In this document: positions 58,291 to 64,000 of the stretch, piece after piece
Position numbering within the stretch: position 1 is the stretch's first letter
Layout: each line of letters opens with the position of its first letter
From: Neoceratodus forsteri
Lineage: Eukaryota; Chordata; Ceratodontiformes; Ceratodontidae
Direction: 5' to 3'
Length of the DNA: 64,000 nt
Assembly: GCA_016271365.2 (NCBI GenBank)
Contig: CM028129.1
Location: 1,006,459,501 to 1,006,523,500, forward strand
Program-made: the position numbers and the translations under genes
Notes under the pieces: model-generated
What the model was told of the DNA's origin: nothing
The model's database searches: none
Seen by the model: only the letters and a program-made list of their open reading frames with translations

Positions 58291-59310
58291 AAGCGCCGTA
58301 CAATCTTTAGTATGACCTTTAGTACAAAGGGTTAAGCCCTGTCTTATTACTGCCAGTACTCATTGTCTGTGGTAGTTTTCTTCAATTTCAAGAGATAAGA
58401 CAGATGCCATCCTCCTGGCCATCAGTCTATGGTGACATGGGTAAAACTGTCAGGGGTATATACTCATCTATTAGGTCTCTAGGAGGTGACAGTCTTTTCC
58501 TTCTCTATGAGGTTCTGAAAAGTTGATTTTTATCTATCAGCTTTTTTCATATACTGCAGGCCAGGTCTGTCTCCAAAAACAAAATACAGAAGGGCCTTCA
58601 GGGAAAATATATGGATGTATTCAGCGTGTTTTGTGTCAGGGAGTATGACCTAAGCACACAAAGCTTCTGACTGACACTGTATTTGCTACTGCTCTAAAAG
58701 CAGCATCAATCACATTAATGGCTATCTAAAACTGGTATTATGTATTTTTCTAAACCATTTATCACAACGTGTGGTAGGTGGGTCTTTTTCTGCAAAGGCA
58801 AGCGCTCACACCTAGGCAGGATTGTATTCTGCAATACCTGGTTATAGTGTGATACACATACTATAAAGTTCCTAGCACTCATAAACCTTGTAAAAGGGAC
58901 ACCACCACACAGGATTTCTCCATCAATTCATTTTATTCTCCAACAGGACAAAAACAACTGCCTAACATGTTTCAGACATGGCTGTCCTTCTTCTAGAGTG
59001 ATGCATAGCTAAGATATGCTGCCTGCCTCAAAAGCAATGTTGAGGTGGTGTAAGCCTTACAAATCATGTGGTCCAGTTTTCCTGAATTCTTATGAGGGGT
59101 GAAGCTGCCAGTGGTTCTATTGCTTTCTCACATACAGCTGCCCGGACCACTCCTTCATGATCAGGGTGGGCACATAAGAATTCTAAGCCCTCCCTGCTCA
59201 CCTGATATCTTTTTTCAATGTTGTTGGCTAGTGCTGAAAAGGGTGTGGGTTTTTGAGGGACGTTGTATGAGAACCAACATCCTTTTTGAACAAGTCAGTC
59301 AGGTGGGGGG
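58291..59310. other. No gene; possible Penelope-like terminus
   Basis: On the - strand, 59010-58900 contains CTAGAAGAAGGACAGCCATG, TCTGAAACATGTTAGGCAG and GGAGAATAAAATGAATTGAT. This resembles the terminal region of Penelope-like elements (two-strand phrase GAAGAAGG...GAAACATGTT). 58.39-58.85 kb might be eroded DIRS gag on the - strand. Both calls are tentative. Confidence 0.35.
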
Positions 59311-59665
59311 AGGAACCACTAGCCACTAGAGTACCATTACTGGCATATGTCATTGTAATCGGGACAGCAATTGGCAAGGAATGGGACCACTAGACCACCA
59401 GGGCACATGTTTCCATACATTGGGGCAGTGATCGGTGGGGGGAGGGACCACTGGACCACCACAGATACTGGATTTCAGTACTGGGACTGGTGATTGAGGA
59501 TGGGGAGAGACCACCAGACCACCAAGGGAACAGTAGTTTTATTAATACAGAGTCAGCGATCGGGACAGGGGAGGGACTGCTAAATCACCAGGGACATTTT
59601 TGTTGTTTATTCAGGGATGGCATTGGTGATCGGGACAGGGAAGGACCACTAGACTACAAAGGAAA
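59311..59665 (-). repeat. Tandem repeat containing tRNA-Glu 5'-half-like sequence (6 units)
   Basis: On the - strand, units contain CCCTGGTGGTCTAGTGGTCC or variants at + positions near 59316, 59386, 59447, 59510, 59575 and 59644 (spacing 61-70). The best unit (59386-59404) gives GCCCTGGTGGTCTAGTGGT, identical over 18 bases to the 5' end of tRNA-Glu. No box B or 3' half follows. Units also contain TCCCGATCGC, which links them to the repeats in the 61.8-62.8 kb foldback. Confidence 0.82.
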
Positions 59666-59758
59666 CAATATTTTGTCACTATTACAGGGTCGGCGTTTGT
59701 CAGTACCACCGGCAGCCACAAGTGTTGCATGGAATACCACCAGGTTTCTTTCGGTGGT

Positions 59759-59808
59759 ATTTTCTCCATGTAAGGGAACCCCTCAAAGAGCCCTTACATG
59801 GAGAAAAT
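59759..59808. repeat. Perfect 18-bp hairpin with 14-base loop
   Basis: ATTTTCTCCATGTAAGGG (59759-59776) is followed after 14 bases by its exact inverse CCCTTACATGGAGAAAAT (59791-59808). Nearby, TACCACC repeats (59705, 59736) are inverted at 59754. It may be the centre of a small foldback element. Confidence 0.9.
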
Positions 59809-59997
59809 CCTTGATGAATGGGACCGTGACAATATGTAGATCCCCTCCCACTCATTTGTATTGCAGTCCCTCAAAAATCTGCCCCGGTGCAAACCCAGCT
59901 TGCAGGTATAAACTGGGCTTTCATGAATACCACATGGGGCAAAACCCAGTTTGCATGGCACAGACTGGATTTTTCAACAGAGCGAAGTTTTGTGAAT

Positions 59998-60444
59998 CTA
60001 GCCCCAGGTCTTGCTCTTGAGGGCAAAAGAACAATCAGCACAGGGAGGATCTGGATTAGTCTCAATATTTCCGGTTAGGGAAAGCGACAGGGAGACAGTA
60101 CCCTGTACATGTGAGGCAGAGCAAGGCAAATTAATTAGGTGCAGCTGGTAACCAAGAAGACACACTTCCTTTTTTGTTAGCAACCCAGCAAGAGGGAAGC
60201 TAGTTTGATATGGTGCAATCTCAATTGTACACTTAGGGTCATGAATAAAGTAGGTGCAATTGAGACTTGCATAGGTGGCAACCAGTAACATGTCAAATAG
60301 TACAAACAAGGTGCAAAGCATTGGGCCAGTGATAAAACCTTTTGCTGCCATACTGTGAGTTAAGTTAGTACACAGTGCAGAAATCGATGTCCTAGAACTA
60401 ACAGGGTAGGTAGCTGACCATCTGTGCACACAGTAGTAATCCAA
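59998..60444 (-). pseudogene. N-terminal part of a LINE protein with decayed 2A-like motif
   Basis: The - strand frame of 148 codons ends its hydrophobic/Ser-rich section with SLSLSLTGNIETNPDPPCAD (motif at 60078-60043). 2A-like ribosome-skipping motifs end D-x-E-x-NPG-P and are common near the N-terminus of LINE proteins. Here Asp is Asn and the essential Gly of NPGP is Asp, so skipping would be lost. The rest (MAAKGFITGPMLCTLFVLF) is not recognised. The LINE clade cannot be set from this part alone. Confidence 0.6.
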
Positions 60445-61267
60445 AACAACAGCAGAGTAACAGCAATATTCAGAGAGAGCAGAGATGCATCATGTACTAG
60501 CAGCACGAGTTACTATGAAAAATGCACTGGATGGGAAGCTTCCAAGATGGCCGCCATGCTGGGTGGCTGTCTGGGGGGGTGGTCATGTGTGAGTTCATGA
60601 AATTGCTATTGCACTCACTTTTCTGCTGAAAGGAGAATTCATTTATTGTGAGTTCTGTGTTTAACTCCTATTCATCAGATTTATTTGTGATTTTATTCTG
60701 CGCTCTTTTTGTTTTTGGATCTTGTGTTTAGTTAGTTGGGTATTAGTATGGTTTTTAATGGTAGCTAGGGAGTTGAATGAGGTAGCTTAGGAGTCAGTTT
60801 TGTTATTTTGTAGTAGCCAGTGCCTGTCAGTGCAGTGCAGTATTGAGAGCCGGGTGCCAGGTGTCACTGGTGGACCGAGTAACTCAGCGTGTGTAGCCAG
60901 AAGCAACTGTTTCATGCAGCATCCATTCTATGGAGTCCTGTGGAGTTCTTGGTACATAAGAGTTGGTGGAGCATGGAGCCTGAATCTGGAGGACCCAGTC
61001 GGGTCATAAGTTCTGTCCCCACTTTCTGGTTAGCAGCATTTAAATATAAAGAGCAAAGGGGAGGAACGTACTTATGTTATCATCTAGATGGGCATAACAG
61101 TTGCCACTGTGTGCTTTGCTGACTATTTATAATTTCAACCTGTTTATTGGCTGAGGCCCTGAGACCTCTTCTGACCTGCTACTGGGGAGGACTGTATGAC
61201 TGGTGCTGGCATCTACAGTATACTGCACCTGCTTGGAGCTGGAGTATTGTTATTTATTACATATACT
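60445..61267. other. No gene; YY1-like site
   Basis: AAGATGGCCGCCATGC at 60544-60559 contains two overlapping, inverted YY1-type sites (AAGATGGC / GCCGCCATGC). Such sites occur in LINE and gene promoters, and this one lies just upstream, on the - strand, of the LINE N-terminal fragment. The rest shows no gene. Confidence 0.4.
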
Positions 61268-61802
61268 GGGCTGGATATTCAGACTGCGCCATTCATAGGC
61301 GCAAGCCCTTGCGCTGCACAAAATAGTTGCGCTGGGGTGTGTCCGGGGCGATATTCAAAGGAGTTGCGCTGGTGAGCAACTCGCTGAATATCTAACCACA
61401 ACCACTATGCATGGCGCAGTGGAACTTATGCCACCGCAAGTTGACAGAGTGGAGCATTCAACTTCGTGGTGGGCGCGAAGTACCATTACATCATCATAAA
61501 AATCCCGATATTCAAAGGTGACATGCAAATGGGGCTATAATTCATGCAAGGCGCGGGGAGGGCATTTGCATCTGATTATGGCACATTTGCATTCCATTAG
61601 CATGCAAGATTGCTCCGATCGAGGACTTAGCGCCTGGCGCCCTGCCAGAGCAGCAGCAAATCGAGACCAACGCCCCCTGCAGCCCGATTGTGGGAGAAAA
61701 CGGTGCAGAATCCCCACACCCCCACTGGCCGATCGTGGGCATGGTTTAATCCCCAACAGCCCGATCGCGGGCAGCAATGTAGCTCCCCCACCCCTGAGCG
61801 TA

Positions 61803-62145
61803 TCCCTGGTGGTCCAGTGGACTGAAAAGCCCGATCGCGGGCAGTAGTTATGTAAACCCCCTCCGAAATCATCCCTGGTGGTCAGTGGACGAAAAGCAAT
61901 CAGCAGACGTGGTGAATCTCCCCCTCGAAATCATCCCTGGTGGTCCAGTGGACGAAAAAGCCCAATCGCGGGCAGTAATATAGAATCTCCCCCCTCCAAT
62001 TCAGCCCTGGTGGTCAGTGGACGAAAAACCAGCGGGCGTAGTGTAGAATCCCCTCTGAATTCAGCCCTGGTGGTCTAGTGGCACATCGATCGCGGGATGT
62101 AAATGCTACTAAATCCCCAACATTGCCCTGGTGGCTAGTGTCCCC
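61803..62145 (+). repeat. tRNA-Glu 5'-half-like tandem units in foldback left arm (6 units)
   Basis: Units start at 61803, 61872, 61934, 62004, 62064 and 62125 (60-70 bp apart) with TCCCTGGTGGTCCAGTGGAC or variants. The unit at 62064 reads CCCTGGTGGTCTAGTGGC. Most units then have CGAAAAGCCCGATCGCGGGC, whose GCCCGATCGCGGGC part is self-complementary. Confidence 0.85.
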
Positions 62146-62358
62146 CCTCCCCACCACGCAAGCCCCACCACCCGCTCCCCCACAGCGGCAGTAGTGGCAG
62201 CATCCCTCCACTTCTTCGCCCGCCCCCGCCCGGCCCCAGCAGCACACCCGATAGGGCTCGCTTCCAATAGTGCAGAAAGAGCCAATGGGCGTGCAGCCAT
62301 ACAGTATGACAGTCCAGTTTGTGACTAGATCATTCACAAATCTGGGTAGCCCATATCG

Positions 62359-62415
62359 GTACATGACAGTCCAGTTTGTGACTGAATCATTCACAAATCT
62401 GGACTGTCATGTACG
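62359..62415. repeat. Hairpin at the centre of the foldback
   Basis: GTACATGACAGTCCAG-TTTGTGA (62359-62381) is inverted at 62391-62415 as TCACAAATCTGGACTGTC plus ATGTAC, with one extra base. A partial second copy of the left side lies at 62307-62345. Confidence 0.88.
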
Positions 62416-62574
62416 GTAAGGGGCCGCACACCCATTGGCCTTTTTTCTCGCACCAATGGGCATGCAGCCCAACCGGGTTGTCAGTCGGCAGGCGCGGGAC
62501 GCAGGCAGGAGGGATGCTACCGCCCACCGGCTGTGGGGAGCAGGTGGTGGGGCTTCGTGGGTGGGTGAGGGGTG

Positions 62575-62800
62575 ACACTAGCCACCAGGGCAATGTTGGG
62601 GATTTGTGCAGCATTTACATCCCGGATCGATGTGCCACTAGACCACCAGGGCTGAATCTGGAGGGGGATTCTGCACCACTGCCCGGACTGCTTTTCGTCC
62701 ACTGGACCACCAGGGATGATTTCGGAGGGGGTGGTTTACATAACCACTGCCCGCCGATCGGGTTTTCGTCCACTGGACCGCCAGGGCTACATTCTGGGGA
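62575..62800 (-). repeat. tRNA-Glu 5'-half-like tandem units in foldback right arm (4 units)
   Basis: Inverse copies of the left-arm units at about 62577-62591, 62632-62651, 62696-62714 and 62770-62788, for example CCACTAGACCACCAGGGC and CCACTGGACCACCAGGGATG. The opposite orientation to 61803-62145 makes this part of the large palindrome. Confidence 0.83.
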
Positions 62801-63264
62801 GTTATATTGCTGCCCGAATCGGGCTGGTGGGGGATTAAACCATGCCCACGATCGGCCAGTGGGGGTGGGGGCTTTACAGTCGGCTGCCTGCGATCGGGGC
62901 TGGGGGGCACAGGACTGGGTTAGGCCAGCCAGACAGGTGGCTGCTGTGTTGCACCCTGCAATGCAGCAGCTCACCTGTGGGTGGCCCCTCAAATAAACTT
63001 TTTTTGGCTCAAAGTTGTGCAGGCGCATGGGTTGGGGTTGTGCTGCAGCACTCTGCACAGCCCTGCTGAATATCGGGCTGTGCAGTTTATGCATGGTTCC
63101 TCCCCCTCCAGTTCAGCATGCATTCATTTGCATTGCGCTGTTGCTCAGCATGTTTTCTGTGGCGCAACTGCCTCCTGCTGAATATGGCAGAATGGAACAA
63201 GTTCGGACTTCGCAGGCGCAACCCTGTTACGCATGGCGCAACCCTTTTGAATATCCGGCCCACT

Positions 63265-64000
63265 AACTCTGAATGCCCACGAGTGGTGAGAGAACCCTTG
63301 GGCTTTAGGGCTTTATGCTTTAATTCCTTTGGGCTCTGAACTTTGCTAGTTATGGGGGGCAAAGGTGAACGTGTTGCCTTGGTTTTGCATCTATTCATGC
63401 TCCATGTGTTCTACCTTCTGTTTTTTCTGGCCTTGGACAACATTGAATTGCTCCTTGGACTTTAATAGGCTGCTTGTCTGAAAGTATAAAGACTGGGCAT
63501 ATGTTATCAATGTGCCATTATATTAACTGGTACTGCCATGGATGTTTCCACACTGCAGGACTCTGTTTAAGAACTGCTTGGGATTCTCCTTGATCTTTAT
63601 TTGTTCCCCTTTTATTATTAAGTTTAGTGAATGCTAGGAAATGGTGTGGATGGAGCTGGTACCATTTTGGGGATTGGGCTGGGATTTGGTAGATGGAGTG
63701 TTGTGGGTGGGAGGACATTAAGGAGAGGGTTGAATATTTTACTTGATTTTAGATTAATAGCAGATGTGCTGTTTGCATCAGCCGCTACGCTTTATTACTC
63801 CCCATCCCAGCTCAAAGTTCTGCATCCCTTTTAACTACCTCCACTGCCGGCTGTAGTGTATCGCCGGTGCAAGGAGGAGAGAATTGCAAGGAGGGGCAGA
63901 AGGAGAGCTTGTGGATTTGGGAGTAATGAGGGAGTGGTCCCTGTCAGGGTTGTGTGGACCAGAAGATGCCCTAGAGTTAGAAATGGACTTGAGAGGGGTC
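63265..64000. other. No gene seen
   Basis: No recognised element or coding motif is present to the end of the window. Confidence 0.45.

Larger units (their letters stand above)
61268..63261. mobile_element. 2-kb foldback element with GGGCYGGATATTC terminal repeats
   Basis: The left end GGGCTGGATATTCA is matched by the inverted right end TGAATATCCGGCCC at 63248-63261, and both are flanked by ACT (61265-61267, 63262-63264). A 3-bp duplication and GGG-start fit PIF/Harbinger-type transposons. The interior is an inverted repeat: CCACCACGCAAGCCCCACCA at 62153 mirrors GTGGTGGGGCTTCGTGGG at 62544, and tandem tRNA-Glu-like repeats occur in opposite orientation on each side. GATATTC-type motifs recur near both ends. 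No transposase is encoded. Confidence 0.78.

Noticed and set aside
1..64000. CRISPR array or bacterial operon
   Set aside because: No short identical repeats with unique spacers, no operon-like packing; all coding signals are eukaryotic transposons.

Overview
This window looks like intergenic or intronic DNA from a large, repeat-rich vertebrate genome. No intact host protein-coding gene is visible. The mix of repeats (CR1-type LINEs with an esterase ORF1, L2-type LINEs, DIRS tyrosine-recombinase elements, Penelope-like elements, BED-finger hAT transposons, MIR-type CORE-SINEs, many foldback elements) fits a non-mammalian tetrapod or a lobe-finned fish. A caecilian-like amphibian is my best guess, but that is inference and not a species call. 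Almost every coding-like stretch is a decayed transposon gene with frameshifts or stops.

Layout. 1-2.3 kb has no recognisable gene. 2.3-5.43 kb is a + strand L2-type LINE (endonuclease, reverse transcriptase, ATT-repeat tail) whose catalytic YADD reads YAND, followed by a 150-bp palindrome. 8.19-21.8 kb holds a hAT element: TATA box, an 11-copy ~158-bp tandem array, then a BED-finger transposase split into three pieces by two nested antisense LINEs (a nearly complete CR1 at 12.38-17.2 kb with SGNH-esterase ORF1, and a second LINE at 18.0-19.7 kb). A matching terminus and near-matching 8-bp flank appear only at 42.28 kb, which raises the possibility of a 34-kb composite element.

22-42 kb is lower in repeats. 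It contains two collinear pairs of inverted duplications (26.77-27.56 with 36.56-37.35 kb; 31.27-31.9 with 35.56-35.95 kb). The outer pair carries a polypyrimidine/AG acceptor followed by a similar short reading frame ending FLK.STH. Between them lie a Penelope fragment, a 2.34-kb hAT element with 7/8 matching target duplications, a MIR-type SINE, a LINE fragment, a 306-bp palindrome and a pogo/Tigger-like DNA-binding fragment. A 48-bp minisatellite lies at 40.9-41.65 kb.

43-58 kb is dense LINE/DIRS debris: a DIRS recombinase (43.8-44.5 kb), a DIRS RT (56.8-57.1 kb), seven CR1-like pieces, and a tandem array of tRNA-headed 218-bp units that is split by about 5.25 kb of inserted DNA (48.86-54.12 kb). 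59-63.3 kb carries two sets of tandem repeats containing a sequence like the 5' half of tRNA-Glu, one set inside a 2-kb foldback element with GGGCYGGATATTC terminal repeats, plus the antisense N-terminal part of a LINE protein with a decayed 2A-like motif.

The elements do not form a pathway. What the window records is layered insertion: old SINEs and L2, then hAT, then CR1 and other LINEs nested inside them, with repeated generation of inverted and tandem structures.
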